A stretch of 42,993 bases of DNA from Planctomycetota bacterium (GTDB lineage Bacteria > Planctomycetota > JACQVV01 > JASMLP01): contig JASMLP010000023.1 in NCBI GenBank assembly GCA_030748635.1, positions 1-42,993 of the forward strand, in the 5' to 3' direction. Both the position numbers and the translations under genes were made by a program. Shown here one piece after another: positions 1 through 9,889 of this stretch. Each line of letters starts with the position of its first letter. Positions within the stretch are counted from its first letter, which is position 1. The notes beneath the pieces are model-generated. The model did not search any database. It was not told the origin of the DNA and worked only from the letters and a program-made list of their open reading frames with translations.

Positions 1-486
1 ACCAGTGGGCTCATTCGGCATTACGATGACACTCATAACTGGGTCAGTTTTCCTCGCCAAATGATCGAACAGAGAGCGCGCGAGGTTCTCCTGCACGAAT
101 CCAAAGGATCCATGCGGATCAGTGGATACCCCAGCGACCTCCCCACCTCTCTTCGGCTGAAAATCCACCTTCTGCGTTTCGAGGAGGTACGAGATGATGT
201 CGAATCTCAAGGGAATGCCGTGGTGGCGATCGAATACGTCCTGCATCTTCGCAATCCATCCGGTTCCGGCTGGATCCAGGTCGGTCCCAAACGGATCACG
301 GCCACCGCTCCCATTCGCCACGACATCCTCTTTCGCAACTTCGACCCCTACACCTTTTCCCTGGGGATGCGTCAAGCCGCCAACAAAGCGCTTACAGAAC
401 TCTTCCAGGACATCGTCGAGGTGTGGCAAACCCATTCGCTCCCCCCCAAGAAGCCGCTTCCTTTGGATGGAAAAGCCGCGGAATAG
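1..486 (+). CDS. PqiC-like ABC transport auxiliary lipoprotein (5' end outside window)
   Basis: The frame is open from base 1 to a TAG at 484-486, so only the last 161 residues are present and the signal peptide/lipobox lie outside. The visible part has the pattern of the PqiC/DUF330 family: a Y-DD-x-H-x-W segment near the start, a helix (FPRQMIEQRAREVL), then alternating strands around KIHLLRFEEV and VAIEYVLHLR, and a C-terminal helix (AANKALTELFQDIVEVW). Such lipoproteins are outer-membrane partners of MCE-type (Mla/Pqi) lipid transporters. An MlaF-like ATPase lies nearby on the opposite strand, which fits, but any MlaD/MlaE partners would be outside the window. The gene converges with the next one. 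The family call rests on pattern alone. Confidence 0.6.
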   Translation, partial: TSGLIRHYDDTHNWVSFPRQMIEQRAREVLLHESKGSMRISGYPSDLPTSLRLKIHLLRFEEVRDDVESQGNAVVAIEYVLHLRNPSGSGWIQVGPKRITATAPIRHDILFRNFDPYTFSLGMRQAANKALTELFQDIVEVWQTHSLPPKKPLPLDGKAAE

Positions 487-510
487 ATCGACGTCCTACC
501 CGGCCTCCGT

Positions 511-2010
511 TTATCGATCCGTCAAAATCTCGGCCCGGATCGGACGATCAAATCCGCGATCCACGAGTCGCTTCCATCGTCGTTGCATAGAGGGTCGATC
601 GAGAACGATTTCAGCCAAGCTGATTTCATCCAGCGACCAGACCCTTCCCGGATCTTCCAGGTCCGCGAGATACTGTTCGTAGCGCTCCAGTGTTTTCATC
701 CACGATCCCTTCTCTTCTATAGGGAAGGACTCGCCGAAGGCCTGTACAACGCGCCGCAAGGTTTGAACCACGGTCTTTAAACCGAGCAACATTCCGAACC
801 GGAAAGCCGAAGACTGCCAGAATCGATCTGCGGCGACCTTGATATGGATCATCCTGCGGAGACAGCGACTTCGTCCGGTTCGTTTGCTCGCCTCCGTCAG
901 ACCGTCGAGTTCAAGATACACCACCCTTCTCAAGGCAGCTCCCAGGTACTCGATCCGGTCACCAACCGCATGAGTGCGAGCCAGACGCCGAGATCGCCCG
1001 GGAGTCATCTGATTGAGAATTGAGTGAGACCGAACCAGTTCGACATCGGGCAATTCTAATTCGGGCAAACGGAAAGCTCGCTCGAGAAATCGGAACCCCT
1101 TCTCGGACTCCATAACACGAAACCAATAGGCGGCTTGGATCAGATCGTAGAGCGCGTTTTGCGGATCTTCGCCTCGCCCTTCTTCCAGAATCGCCACGTC
1201 CACGGGAACACCGTCTTCTAACATTCGGAGAGCGGCCACCCGATATAACACAACTCCCCCCCCGGCCTCTCCAGGGGAGAGATTCCCACGATCTACCTGC
1301 ATGACGGCTGAAAGCCTGGAACTCAAAGGATTTTCGGAATGGAATATCGGATCTTCATCATATCCATCGGGAAAACGGATACTGGTTCGCGCCAGACATG
1401 CACGTTGCCTTTGTTCGCGACTCAACTCCAGCGACGGCAACTCCAAGAATCGAGCGATATCCTCCTCTGCCTTGCCCGGAGTCACGAAACGCAGAGTTCT
1501 CTCAGCCGCCAGCTTCACTTCCAACCGTCCCCGTAAAACCGAGACCTCCTGCACGAGAGGGCGCATCCAGGTCCGGCGGGAAATCAAACACTCTTGGGAA
1601 GTTCGATCTGCCGTCAGAAGATGAACAAGAGCTAACATCTCCTCTCGATCCTGGCGCTCGGCGTAGTTCGGACTCTGATCCCTCCATTTCGCGAGTTCCT
1701 CTCGTAACGGCCCCTCCGCAGAAGAAGTCATCGCATGTCGAATTTTTCCTGCGATCTCCGAATCGGTTGCCTGAACCGTTTTCCCGAGAAGACGCACAAT
1801 TTTTTCAACCGTTCCCTGGAGCGATTGTTCATCTGCTTCTGAAGCGTCAGATTCGATCTGGCTCGCAATCCATTGAATGCGACTCAGGAACGTTGCGGAC
1901 AGATGCTCTCTCTCCGATTCTGTTTCCTGGGCCAGAGACACAACGCTTCCCAGAGCCACCAGGATCCCGAACCAGACAAGTGAGGGAACCGACCCACCCT
2001 CATTGCTCAT
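511..2010 (-). CDS. Exported protein of unknown function (499 aa)
   Basis: I do not recognise this family. The ATG at 2008-2010 was chosen because it overlaps the TGA of the upstream ABC ATPase gene as ATGA (2007-2010) and is followed directly by a signal-peptide-like segment (VPSLVWFGILVALGSVVSLA), about residues 8-27. An upstream extension to 2106 is open but would lie inside the ABC gene. The mature protein looks mostly helical, rich in Arg, Glu and Leu, without Cys clusters or obvious catalytic motifs; stretches such as ALYDLIQAAYWFRVMESEKG and the Arg-rich C-terminus suggest repeated helical pairs. Translational coupling to an MlaF-like ATPase suggests a periplasmic or envelope-associated partner of that system. 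This is inference from position only. Confidence 0.75.
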   Translation of the reverse strand: MSNEGGSVPSLVWFGILVALGSVVSLAQETESEREHLSATFLSRIQWIASQIESDASEADEQSLQGTVEKIVRLLGKTVQATDSEIAGKIRHAMTSSAEGPLREELAKWRDQSPNYAERQDREEMLALVHLLTADRTSQECLISRRTWMRPLVQEVSVLRGRLEVKLAAERTLRFVTPGKAEEDIARFLELPSLELSREQRQRACLARTSIRFPDGYDEDPIFHSENPLSSRLSAVMQVDRGNLSPGEAGGGVVLYRVAALRMLEDGVPVDVAILEEGRGEDPQNALYDLIQAAYWFRVMESEKGFRFLERAFRLPELELPDVELVRSHSILNQMTPGRSRRLARTHAVGDRIEYLGAALRRVVYLELDGLTEASKRTGRSRCLRRMIHIKVAADRFWQSSAFRFGMLLGLKTVVQTLRRVVQAFGESFPIEEKGSWMKTLERYEQYLADLEDPGRVWSLDEISLAEIVLDRPSMQRRWKRLVDRGFDRPIRAEILTDR

Positions 2011-3845
2011 ACAGTGCGAGCCGACCGACTCAAATGAGCAGCTTCCTCCATGGCCGCATCCCACATCGGAACTTGCGAAAGGATCGTATCTTTGTGGTAA
2101 GAACACTCTTCGAGAAAGGCGATGACATGGGGATGAACCGAAGACCTGATATCTTCTCGGTCCCCCAGAGTCACCATCTGAGCTCCCTCCCAGTATTCAT
2201 TATCCCGATAGTTGGCTTTTTTCAGCACCACCATCTGATCCGCAATCGTAAACGCACTGTCGAGCTCATGGGTAATAATAAAACTGGTGACGGAAAGGAT
2301 TTTCCCCAGCTTCATCATTAACTCATCGATCTCCCTCGAAACGATAGGATCCAGCCCCGCCGAGGGTTCATCATAAAAGATCACCTTGGGGTCAAGAGCC
2401 AAAGCCCGAGCCAATCCCACTCTCTTCTTCTGTCCCCCCGAAAGTTGTGAAGGCTTTTTGAAGGAATGCTCACTTTTCTCCTGATCGTTTCCCCACATAT
2501 CCACTAGATTCAGTTTCAATTTGACAATGATGTCGACGATGCTCTTCACGTTCCGGGTGTGCTCGATAATGGGCGCTGCAACATTCTCGCCCACCGTCAT
2601 CGAATTGAAGAGAGCTCCTTCCTGAAAAAGGATCCCAAACTTTTTCCGGTCGGTATCCTCCGGAGAATCCGTTGGGGATACGATCCGCTTCTCGACTCTC
2701 TCATCGGGGGACGCTCCCTCGGGGATCTTGGGCATTCTTTGCGATCCGAACCCCCATAACGATCCCGAGCGAGATTCGATTTCCTTCTGAATCTTGGCCA
2801 CTCGTTCGCAGAGGTAAACCTCACCGCGTGTCGGTTTGAGAATTCCGCTCGTGATACGCAGCAACGTGCTCTTCCCACACCCTGACCCGCCCATGACCAC
2901 CAACGCTTTCCCCTCCTCCACTTCAAGCGTAACATCTTTGAGAACTGTAACCTGACCGTATCTCTTGGAGATCCCCCGAAGAGATAAAATTGCTCCGCGA
3001 CCATTTTTGGCACCGACGAGGGGATCGTTGGAATACTCACTTCCCGTGACAACTCGGGTGTTCACCGGACTCTCGGCCTCTTCGGGCAATGAAAATTCGG
3101 TCACCTGATCGAAAAGCTCTCCTTTTTCGGGGAGAGGACTCGTAAAGAGAGCCACCCCAGTTCCGGGCAGGAACTCCTTGCGCAAGTCCAAGATTTCTTT
3201 CCAGAGAGGTTCCATAGAACGACGTGGCCGGACCGGGGTATCCAGTACGAAAAGCCATTCCGGCTCCGTGGCCAAAGCCCTGGCGATTTCGACTCGCCGA
3301 TGGAGTAACAAGATCGCGTTTTCGACGTCAAAACGACCTTCATAGCGGGACCAGGTGTGCCGAAGAACCCCTTCTACATCCTCGGGAAGTGGTCGCCCTT
3401 TTTCTATCGAACCCCACCAATCCTGTGGACATCGGGACCAGAGGGGCTCGGGGATATTCAATCGGGTCATCCAGATACGTGCCGACTCGGCCACGAAATC
3501 GTCATCTTTCTGGTGAAGCAAAAACGCCCGCTCCACATTCTCACGAAGCGAAAGATCGTGCTGCAACGCGCTACGAAAACAGACCACACCGATACCTCGA
3601 GATTGAGGGAGTTCTCCAGTCGCGGTCACCCGTTGGTCACCCAAGTGGACTTCTCCCTCATCCGGTTCTACATAGCCCAGGACCATGTAGAAAAGATTCT
3701 CGATGAAAGATGTAGAATCCGAAGTGACGAGAGAGCTTCCTCCCGGAAGCAACTGCAAGTCAACTCCCCGGAAAAATCCCTGGGGCCGAGGGGTAACCAA
3801 GCGATTCGTCTTTTCAAGCGCCTTGGCGGTTATCGTACTACTCAT
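2007..3845 (-). CDS. MlaF-like ABC ATPase with degenerate N-terminal ABC domain
   Basis: This 612-aa protein contains two ABC ATPase modules. The C-terminal one (about residues 285-590) is complete: Walker A GGSGCGKST, a Q-loop region FQEGALFNSMTVGENVAAP that closely resembles MlaF, signature LSGGQKKR, Walker B VIFYDEP, D-loop and switch His (IITHEL). It carries an extra segment of about 45 residues between Walker A and the Q-loop. The N-terminal module (about 1-240) keeps the ABC layout, but the P-loop has become PGGSSLVTSDST, no LSGGQ is present, and the Walker B glutamate is lost (LFVLDTP). It is therefore probably a non-hydrolysing pseudo-ATPase. MlaF proteins energise phospholipid transport with MlaE/MlaD at the inner membrane. 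The gene follows the GTPase gene by 15 nt and overlaps the next gene by 4 nt. Confidence 0.88.
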   Translation of the reverse strand: MSSTITAKALEKTNRLVTPRPQGFFRGVDLQLLPGGSSLVTSDSTSFIENLFYMVLGYVEPDEGEVHLGDQRVTATGELPQSRGIGVVCFRSALQHDLSLRENVERAFLLHQKDDDFVAESARIWMTRLNIPEPLWSRCPQDWWGSIEKGRPLPEDVEGVLRHTWSRYEGRFDVENAILLLHRRVEIARALATEPEWLFVLDTPVRPRRSMEPLWKEILDLRKEFLPGTGVALFTSPLPEKGELFDQVTEFSLPEEAESPVNTRVVTGSEYSNDPLVGAKNGRGAILSLRGISKRYGQVTVLKDVTLEVEEGKALVVMGGSGCGKSTLLRITSGILKPTRGEVYLCERVAKIQKEIESRSGSLWGFGSQRMPKIPEGASPDERVEKRIVSPTDSPEDTDRKKFGILFQEGALFNSMTVGENVAAPIIEHTRNVKSIVDIIVKLKLNLVDMWGNDQEKSEHSFKKPSQLSGGQKKRVGLARALALDPKVIFYDEPSAGLDPIVSREIDELMMKLGKILSVTSFIITHELDSAFTIADQMVVLKKANYRDNEYWEGAQMVTLGDREDIRSSVHPHVIAFLEECSYHKDTILSQVPMWDAAMEEAAHLSRSARTV

Positions 3846-3860
3846 CCATTAATTCCTCAG

Positions 3861-4862
3861 TCAAACTTCGAGCTCTATAACATCCAGATCCTGCAAAGGC
3901 TGATCACGAGCCACCCAACGACCGTCCGCTGTGCCTCCAGAACTGCCCCACAAACGAGCACTCTTTAATTTTTCACCCATCTCACGATGAATCGAAGTGG
4001 CCAGATCCAGAACCGTACTGCCCCGATCGAGCAAAATGGGCTCCGACCGGTCGATCTTCTTTCCGGGCGGTTTGGGAAAGATACGGATTTTATCCAGAAA
4101 CATGAAGATACGAGCAGAAAGTTCTTCCAGTCCTGCAGAATTTTTTGCACTCACAGCCAGCATCTCGAATCGATCCCCATAGAGTTCGGAAAGAATATCC
4201 AATCCATCCGCCTGGTCGTCTCCGTCTAATTTATTCCCGATCATCAAAGTGGGGATCACCTCAGTACCAACCGGAAAGGATTCATCTGCGGACCGTTTCC
4301 CTGTTCGTAGAAACGTTTTATGCGCTTCGAGTTGATCCAGAGCCCCTTCGGTCCCTTCCAGCAGATCGGACGCAGTGAGATCGAGTACGAGAAGCGCCCG
4401 ATCGGCCGCCCGGACCAGACTCGAGACCCAGGGCTCCATGAACTGGGGAAAAATGGGCGGCGTATCGACAAGCTGAATAGCCGCTCCTTCCCATCTCATC
4501 ATCGCGGGGGCGGGGGTTCGGGTGGTGTACGGATATTCGGCCACCTCCAGATCCACTCCGGAGAGGGCAGAAATGAGAGCGCTTTTCCCCGCGTTAGGGG
4601 GACCAACCACAACCACCTGGGGATGCCCGCAGGCGTCGACCCGATGGGACACTCCCTTCTTGGTCTTCCCTCCTCCTGAATCGATCTCTCGCCTGAGATC
4701 GGACATCTTCTTCTTCAGATCCGCCTGGAGCTTATCGGTTCCCTTATGTTTGGGCAGTAGCCGAAACATCTCCTCCAACGCATCCAAGCGATCGACGGGC
4801 TCACGGGCACTTCGATAGCGTTTCTCTGCCTTCATGTACTGGGGCGTCAGATTGGCCGGCAT
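3861..4862 (-). CDS. DRG/OBG-type GTPase with C-terminal TGS domain
   Basis: The 333-aa protein opens with a helical DRG-like region including LPKHKGTDKLQ, then a G domain: G1 GPPNAGKS (about residue 86), G2 threonine in YPYTTRTP, G3 VDTPP, G4 NKLD, G5 SAK. The last 75 residues form a TGS-like domain ending DLDVIELEV. The G3 motif reads DTPP instead of the usual DxPG, so the conserved glycine is replaced by proline. DRG/OBG GTPases bind ribosomes or translation factors; no specific role can be inferred. The gene is probably the first of a set with the ABC ATPase and the exported protein. No Shine-Dalgarno precedes the ATG; instead TATAAT ends 6 nt upstream, predicting a leaderless transcript. 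Confidence 0.88.
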   Translation of the reverse strand: MPANLTPQYMKAEKRYRSAREPVDRLDALEEMFRLLPKHKGTDKLQADLKKKMSDLRREIDSGGGKTKKGVSHRVDACGHPQVVVVGPPNAGKSALISALSGVDLEVAEYPYTTRTPAPAMMRWEGAAIQLVDTPPIFPQFMEPWVSSLVRAADRALLVLDLTASDLLEGTEGALDQLEAHKTFLRTGKRSADESFPVGTEVIPTLMIGNKLDGDDQADGLDILSELYGDRFEMLAVSAKNSAGLEELSARIFMFLDKIRIFPKPPGKKIDRSEPILLDRGSTVLDLATSIHREMGEKLKSARLWGSSGGTADGRWVARDQPLQDLDVIELEV

Positions 4863-4868
4863 GCGGAG

Positions 4869-4874
4869 ATTATA
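4869..4874 (-). promoter_or_regulatory. -10 box (TATAAT) for a leaderless GTPase mRNA
   Basis: A perfect TATAAT lies 6 nt before the ATG of the TGS-GTPase gene, which places the expected transcription start on the A of the start codon. The best -35 at 17 nt spacing is a weak TTCGGC. No ribosome binding site is visible upstream of the ATG. Confidence 0.55.
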
Positions 4875-5005
4875 CCCATTCCTCGGTAGACGCCGAACCC
4901 GTCTACGTCAAATGCCTCAGGATCGGGCCGAATTTCGATTCACGGCGATCTCCCCCCCGGAAAACCCGACAAGAGTTACGAGCGATCCGAAAGATCAGAA
5001 AAACG

Positions 5006-5380
5006 GATGAGAGGGCAGCTATAAGCCGGATTCTGTGGCGGCCCGAAAGCCGCTCGCAATCATTTCTCTAGGACCGATGTTGCCAACGGTCTCAAACGAT
5101 CTACCCGAAAGTAATGTGGAGCGGGCCGCTCCGTACTTTCCTATTTGATCTTTCACCGGGTGGGGTTTGCCATGCCAGAAACGTCACCGTTTCCGCGGTG
5201 AGCTCTTACCTCACCATTTCACCCTAACCGTGTCGAGCATGCCCGACGTTGGCGGTATGTTTTCTGTTGCACTTTCCCTGGGATTCCTCCCGGTGGGCGT
5301 TACCCACCACCCTGCCCTACAGTGTCCGGACTTTCCTCGATCAGCCGAAGCTGAACGCGATTGCGCACTGCCCTCTCATC
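5006..5380 (-). ncRNA. rnpB: RNase P RNA, bacterial type A
   Basis: The minus strand carries the conserved landmarks of bacterial RNase P RNA in order: GAGGAAAGTCCGGAC near the 5' end, GGTGAGGTAAGAGCTCACC in the middle, CCCCACCCGG, AAATAGG, and AGAATCCGGCTTATAG near the 3' end. The ends were set by a perfect 13-bp P1 helix (5368-5380 pairing with 5006-5018), giving about 375 nt, the usual size of a type A RNA. It is the catalytic subunit that removes the 5' leader of pre-tRNAs. The gene starts 53 nt downstream of the stop of the zinc-ribbon gene on the same strand, so it may be co-transcribed and processed, or have its own promoter. Confidence 0.96.
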
Positions 5381-5433
5381 CATGATTTTCAGTATACCCA
5401 AAATCCGAGAATCCAGGCCCCAAGACCCTGCGA

Positions 5434-6138
5434 TCAATCCTGCAGATAAAGAATTCGACCGCACAGTTTACACTTCACGATAGTGTCGCCCCGACTGAGA
5501 AGGTTCAACTGATTGGGGATTACCTGAACAGAGCACTCCTGACAAAACCCATCGGCGACCTCGGACATGGCCGTTCCACCACATCCCGAGAGGAGATTTT
5601 CGTAATCCTCGAGCAAATGTTCTTCCAGCAGGGTCGTGGCCTCTTCCCGCTTCGATTCGAATTCCTTGATATCCTGATCGATCCCCAAAAGGTCCTTTTC
5701 GACCTCCTTGCGTAACACTTCCATCTCCGCCTTCTTGGTGGCCAATCGTTCCTCGATGCCTGAGATTTCCTGATCGCACAATTCGTTGGATTCGAAGAGT
5801 TCAAGAGTCTGGTCCTCCAGGCGAGAAATGTCCGCTTCACATCCGAGGATCTCACTCTTGAGAGCATGAAACTCCTGGTTCGTTTTCACCTGACCTTGCT
5901 GGCCCTTGAAACGATCGACCTTTTCTTCGAGTTCCCGAACCTGCCCCTCTACATGCCTGATTTTCAGATTGATATCTTTTTTCTTCTCTTCAACCAACAC
6001 CCGTTGCCGATCGATATCTGAGCACTCACGCTCCTTCTCTTGAAGTTCAGCGGGACGAGAATCTCGATAGGATCGGTATCGCCGTAGCTCGTTATCCAAG
6101 TTGTGGACCTTGCGCAAACGGCCTATCAGATTACTCAT
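5434..6138 (-). CDS. Coiled-coil protein with C4 zinc ribbon (DUF164 family)
   Basis: This 234-aa protein consists of a long antiparallel coiled coil (about residues 10-180, rich in Glu, Lys and Arg) followed by a zinc ribbon with two cysteine pairs, CQEC and CKLCGR, near the C-terminus. This is the layout of the DUF164/zf-RING_7 family (Helicobacter HP0958/FlgZ is a described member), whose members bind nucleic acid or protein partners. The length matches the family. A good Shine-Dalgarno, AAGGA, lies 5 nt before the ATG. It sits between rpoD (67 nt upstream) and rnpB. Its function here is unknown; because this organism has flagellins, a flagellar link as in Helicobacter is possible but unproven. 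Confidence 0.88.
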   Translation of the reverse strand: MSNLIGRLRKVHNLDNELRRYRSYRDSRPAELQEKERECSDIDRQRVLVEEKKKDINLKIRHVEGQVRELEEKVDRFKGQQGQVKTNQEFHALKSEILGCEADISRLEDQTLELFESNELCDQEISGIEERLATKKAEMEVLRKEVEKDLLGIDQDIKEFESKREEATTLLEEHLLEDYENLLSGCGGTAMSEVADGFCQECSVQVIPNQLNLLSRGDTIVKCKLCGRILYLQD

Positions 6139-6204
6139 GAACGTCCTTCCAAACCTGGGTTGAGAGCAAGACAGTAGTAAAAGAATACCAAACTCTTAAT
6201 CCAA

Positions 6205-7914
6205 TCATTCAGCCGTGTGGCTATTCCGCACAGCGCTATCGAGAAATCCTTCAAGTTTCCGGCTTCGAACCGGGTGCTGAAGTTTACGAACAGCCTTGGC
6301 TTCGATCTGCCGAACACGTTCACGCGTCACCTTGAAGATCTTTCCAACCTCCTCAAGAGTGTAGGTATATCCAGCCCCGATTCCGTACCGAAGCTTGATG
6401 ATCTCACGTTCCCGAAACGTCAGGGTCTGAAGAACTCTTTCGATCTTGTCCTTGAGCATCTCCTGATTGGCGACCTTCACCGGATTTTCTGCCGCTTGAT
6501 CTTCGATGAAATCTCCAAAATAGCTATCGTCACTCTCACCCAAAGGGCGATCCAGAGAGATAGGCAGCTTGGAGATTTTCAGAACCCGCTTGGTTTCATC
6601 CACACTGATGTTGGTTTCATCAGCTATCTCATGAATGGTGGGCTCTCGACCGTTTTCCTGCACGAGTTTCTTGGAGACATTGCGCAACTTGGACATGGTC
6701 TCGATCATATGAACCGGAATCCGAATCGTTCGAGCTTGATCCGCGATGGACCGGGTAATCGCTTGCCGAATCCACCAGGTTGCGTAGGTCGAAAATTTAT
6801 ATCCTCGTCGATATTCGTACTTCTCGACCGCTTTCATCAGCCCGGTATTTCCTTCCTGAATCAGGTCCAGAAAGGTGAGCCCTCGATTCCGATACTTCTT
6901 CGCGATGGAGACGACCAGTCGCAAGTTACCGCTGGACAGATCTCTTTTGGCTTCCTCGTATTCGTCGTAAAAATCCTCCATCAAATCCACGCGACGCTGG
7001 AGTCGTTCGGACGGCTCCCGTACCAGAGATTCCAGAGATCCCAACTCCACCTCGCGCTCTTCCATCAACGTTTGATTCTTTTCGGTCGGGCGGCGTCGAC
7101 GCCCGATATTCTGAATCTGTTTGATCAAGTGACGTGATCGAATAGAGTTTTCACGCAAAACCTTGCGATTCGGAGTGATATTCTTGGTTTGCAGATTGAG
7201 GTCTTCGAGCAAACGAACGCATTTTTGACGGCGATCTCGCATGCGTTGTGCGAGACGAGCACGTTTATCCGACTTGGCCGGCAAAGTGCGATACACCCGA
7301 AAATCGGCCTCATTGCGCTCGAGCATCCTTTCGATGCTCGAAATATTTTCCGGAAGTCGAGCACTGATCTGGGACTTCGCCATTTCAGGACTGCTCCCGA
7401 CTTTGAGAGTACGCTCAAACGCCAGCTTGCCCTCCTTCACGTCCTTCAGAACTCCGAGGGCTTCACGAATGGCTAATTCGCTCTGAAGGATTTTCCTTCG
7501 AAAACGTTTTCGAGCCGTTTCGATCGTCTTGGCCAGCTTGATTTCTTCCTCTCGCGTCAGTAGAGGGATCTCCCCCATCTGAGTCAGATACATTCGGACC
7601 GGATCCTCGATGCGTTCACGACTTCCGGTATCTCCGCTGGCAAAATCGATTTCGCTGAGAGAACCGCCCTCTTCATCATCGACTTCCTTGGGCAATTGGT
7701 TCCCGTCGCCATCGACTCCTTCGCCACCACCAAAGGTCTCGCGGCGTTCTCCCACAATCACTCCTCGTTCTTCGAGCACTCCGAGAATGCCCTCGATCCT
7801 CGAGGAGTTGACCACATCGGAGGGCAACGTCGATTGCACCTCCTGCCAGGAGAGAAACCCGCCGTTCCTCTGACCTTTTTCGATGAGACGTGCAACTTGA
7901 CTACTTTCCTTCAT
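6205..7914 (-). CDS. rpoD: Primary RNA polymerase sigma factor (sigma-70)
   Basis: The 569-aa protein is a group 1 sigma factor. Visible are region 1.1-like N-terminal helices, region 1.2 ([21 protein letters not shown], about 120-140), a long non-conserved insert rich in Arg, region 2 ([26 protein letters not shown] and [15 protein letters not shown]), region 3, and region 4.2 with [13 protein letters not shown]. Region 2.4 keeps the residues that read TATAAT, consistent with the perfect -10 boxes in this window. The ATG at 7912-7914 overlaps the dnaG TGA as ATGA; an in-frame GTG at 7918-7920 is a less likely alternative. The dnaG-rpoD pair recalls the classical macromolecular-synthesis operon without rpsU. 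Confidence 0.96.
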   Translation of the reverse strand: MKESSQVARLIEKGQRNGGFLSWQEVQSTLPSDVVNSSRIEGILGVLEERGVIVGERRETFGGGEGVDGDGNQLPKEVDDEEGGSLSEIDFASGDTGSRERIEDPVRMYLTQMGEIPLLTREEEIKLAKTIETARKRFRRKILQSELAIREALGVLKDVKEGKLAFERTLKVGSSPEMAKSQISARLPENISSIERMLERNEADFRVYRTLPAKSDKRARLAQRMRDRRQKCVRLLEDLNLQTKNITPNRKVLRENSIRSRHLIKQIQNIGRRRRPTEKNQTLMEEREVELGSLESLVREPSERLQRRVDLMEDFYDEYEEAKRDLSSGNLRLVVSIAKKYRNRGLTFLDLIQEGNTGLMKAVEKYEYRRGYKFSTYATWWIRQAITRSIADQARTIRIPVHMIETMSKLRNVSKKLVQENGREPTIHEIADETNISVDETKRVLKISKLPISLDRPLGESDDSYFGDFIEDQAAENPVKVANQEMLKDKIERVLQTLTFREREIIKLRYGIGAGYTYTLEEVGKIFKVTRERVRQIEAKAVRKLQHPVRSRKLEGFLDSAVRNSHTAE

Positions 7915-9743
7915 GAGCACTGCGCTCCTATTTTCGCATTACAATCCTGAATATCCTTCAGGAGTTGGTTGATTCGTTCTTCATTTCCGGATTTTTCCGC
8001 TCGGGAAAGTTCCTGTCGTAATTCATGAACCTTCTGCAATCCCTGTCGCCTTCCCAGGCGCTTACCCAGCGATTCCAGATGGTGCGAATAATCGGTTTCT
8101 GGTTGATGTCTTGATGCGATTTCTATCGCGCGCCCCGCATCTTCTGGATCTTCCAGAAAAGTGGAGAGAAATTGCACATCGACGAGGTCTCCGGGCACAA
8201 ACTCTCGCTCCAACCCCTGGATCAACTTCGCGATCCGACCCAGTTGGGAGTCCTCGAAACGTTCTGCGCGTCGGTAGGCGTGAACCTCTTTCCGGAGGTT
8301 GGGCGCGTGAATCAGAGTTTGGATCAAGAACTCCTCCACCCCTTCAGCCAGCGGATCGGTTGCCGTTTCCTTCGGCTGGGTTAGGGGACGAGAAGGCCGC
8401 ATGATCCTTCCTACGGTTTTTTCGTAAGCGATCCGTACCGAGTCTTCATCAATTCTGAAACGGGTCGAGACTTCTCGTAAAAACACCGTCCTTTTGACCG
8501 GATCGCCCATGGATCGGGCCAATGCAATCATTTCGTGAATCGCCCGCGTCTGTCCCTCGATCGTGGACAGATCGTTCTGAGAACGAGCTCTTTCGAGTTT
8601 GTAGTCGAAAAAGTCCTCCGCCCCGTCGATCCGGGCCCGGAAAGCTTCCGGCCCCTCATCCAGAATAAAATCGTGAGGATCCTTCCCCTCGGGAAGAACG
8701 GCGACACGAATGGGTAAATTTCTCTGTAGCAAAGTGGCCAGTCCACGATCAACCGCACGTTCTCCAGCGGCATCGCTATCGAAAACCAGAACCACTCCTT
8801 GACGATCCGCAATCCTCGCGATGCGATGAGCGTGCTCCAAAGTCAGGGCCGTTCCCTGAACAGCGACCGTATCCTGAATTCCCGACTGATGCGCCATCAG
8901 ACAATCGGTGTAGCCCTCGACCACCGCCAATCGCCCGCTGCGCAACGCCTCGGCTTTAGCAATCGAGAGCCCAAAAAGATGGTTCTTCTTGTGATAGACG
9001 ACCGACTCGGGGCTGTTGACGTACTTGGCCACACGTTTTCCAGAGGCGGGTGCTTCGAGGATCCGCCCGCCAAAAGCGATCGGTCGTCCCCCTTCGTCGG
9101 TGATCGGAAAAAGGAGCCGATTGAAAAAACGATCCCGAACCGGCATTCCATTTTTGGGAGGCATCAAGAGGCCGGCCTTCTGGAGAATTTCGATCGAAAA
9201 ACCGGCGTCAGCAGCCCGCTTTACCAGCGTGGTCCCACCCGCTGGCGCCCAACCCAGACCAAAAGTTTTCCAGGTTTCTTCACTCAATCCACGACGTTCG
9301 AGATACGTCCGCGCTTGAGAGCCCACTTCCGAATAAAACGCCTTCTGGTAGAGACGAGCCGCCCACTGCAGTGCGCCGTATAGCGGTTCGAGTTCGTTCC
9401 GGTCCGTCCGTTGACCTCCTCGATCGGGAAGCGACATCCCGGTACGGCGACAAAGCTCCTCCATCGCCTCCTTCCCCGACATCTTATCGTACAACTTGAG
9501 GAAGGTAAGCGGTCCCCCGCCCACGTGACATCCGTGACAGTAAAAGACATTTTTTTCGGGATTGACCGAAAAGGAAGGGGTTTTTTCCACGTGGAAAGGG
9601 CACAGAGCCGTCCATTCACGACCGGCTTGCTTCAACTGGATGCGCTCGGAAACGATATCGAGCAGGCTCGCTGCCTGCACGATCTCTAGCACTTCCTGAC
9701 CCGTGTTCCCGACGTACCTGTCCAAGGAACCTCCTCCACTCAC
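7911..9743 (-). CDS. dnaG: DNA primase
   Basis: DnaG makes RNA primers at the replication fork. The 610-aa product has an N-terminal CHC2 zinc finger ([11 protein letters not shown], then YCHGC), the primase core with [10 protein letters not shown], a TOPRIM domain ([11 protein letters not shown] and [12 protein letters not shown]), and a C-terminal helical region of the DnaB-binding type. Length is normal. The GTG at 9741-9743 has no clear Shine-Dalgarno. A TTG at 9723-9725 is preceded by GGAGGAGG at suitable spacing and would remove six residues, so the start is uncertain. It heads an operon with rpoD (4-nt overlap) and is preceded by a consensus sigma-70 promoter about 75 nt upstream. Confidence 0.96.
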   Translation of the reverse strand: MSGGGSLDRYVGNTGQEVLEIVQAASLLDIVSERIQLKQAGREWTALCPFHVEKTPSFSVNPEKNVFYCHGCHVGGGPLTFLKLYDKMSGKEAMEELCRRTGMSLPDRGGQRTDRNELEPLYGALQWAARLYQKAFYSEVGSQARTYLERRGLSEETWKTFGLGWAPAGGTTLVKRAADAGFSIEILQKAGLLMPPKNGMPVRDRFFNRLLFPITDEGGRPIAFGGRILEAPASGKRVAKYVNSPESVVYHKKNHLFGLSIAKAEALRSGRLAVVEGYTDCLMAHQSGIQDTVAVQGTALTLEHAHRIARIADRQGVVLVFDSDAAGERAVDRGLATLLQRNLPIRVAVLPEGKDPHDFILDEGPEAFRARIDGAEDFFDYKLERARSQNDLSTIEGQTRAIHEMIALARSMGDPVKRTVFLREVSTRFRIDEDSVRIAYEKTVGRIMRPSRPLTQPKETATDPLAEGVEEFLIQTLIHAPNLRKEVHAYRRAERFEDSQLGRIAKLIQGLEREFVPGDLVDVQFLSTFLEDPEDAGRAIEIASRHQPETDYSHHLESLGKRLGRRQGLQKVHELRQELSRAEKSGNEERINQLLKDIQDCNAKIGAQCS

Positions 9744-9826
9744 TTTCCCGCGGTCCTTAGAAGACCGCTATAAACCACGTAAGCTTTTCCCGAGAAAGTA
9801 CTTATGTGGACGTAGAAAAGGGTGGG

Positions 9827-9856
9827 ATTATAGCCAGGTACAGGCAGGACTGTCAA
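9827..9856 (-). promoter_or_regulatory. Consensus sigma-70 promoter of the dnaG-rpoD operon
   Basis: On the minus strand a perfect TTGACA (9851-9856) and a perfect TATAAT (9827-9832) are separated by 18 nt. The predicted start near 9820 gives a leader of about 75 nt before dnaG. It is the strongest promoter match in the window and faces only dnaG. Confidence 0.85.
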
Positions 9857-9889
9857 CATACAAGAAATGACTGAGGCAAAGAGTTCGGT

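Noticed and set aside
1398-2321. 307-aa plus-strand open frame
   Set aside because: Pro/Ser/Arg-rich shadow antisense to two minus-strand genes that are joined by an ATGA overlap.
6217-7137. 306-aa plus-strand open frame
   Set aside because: It lies wholly antisense to rpoD and has no domain features or Shine-Dalgarno.
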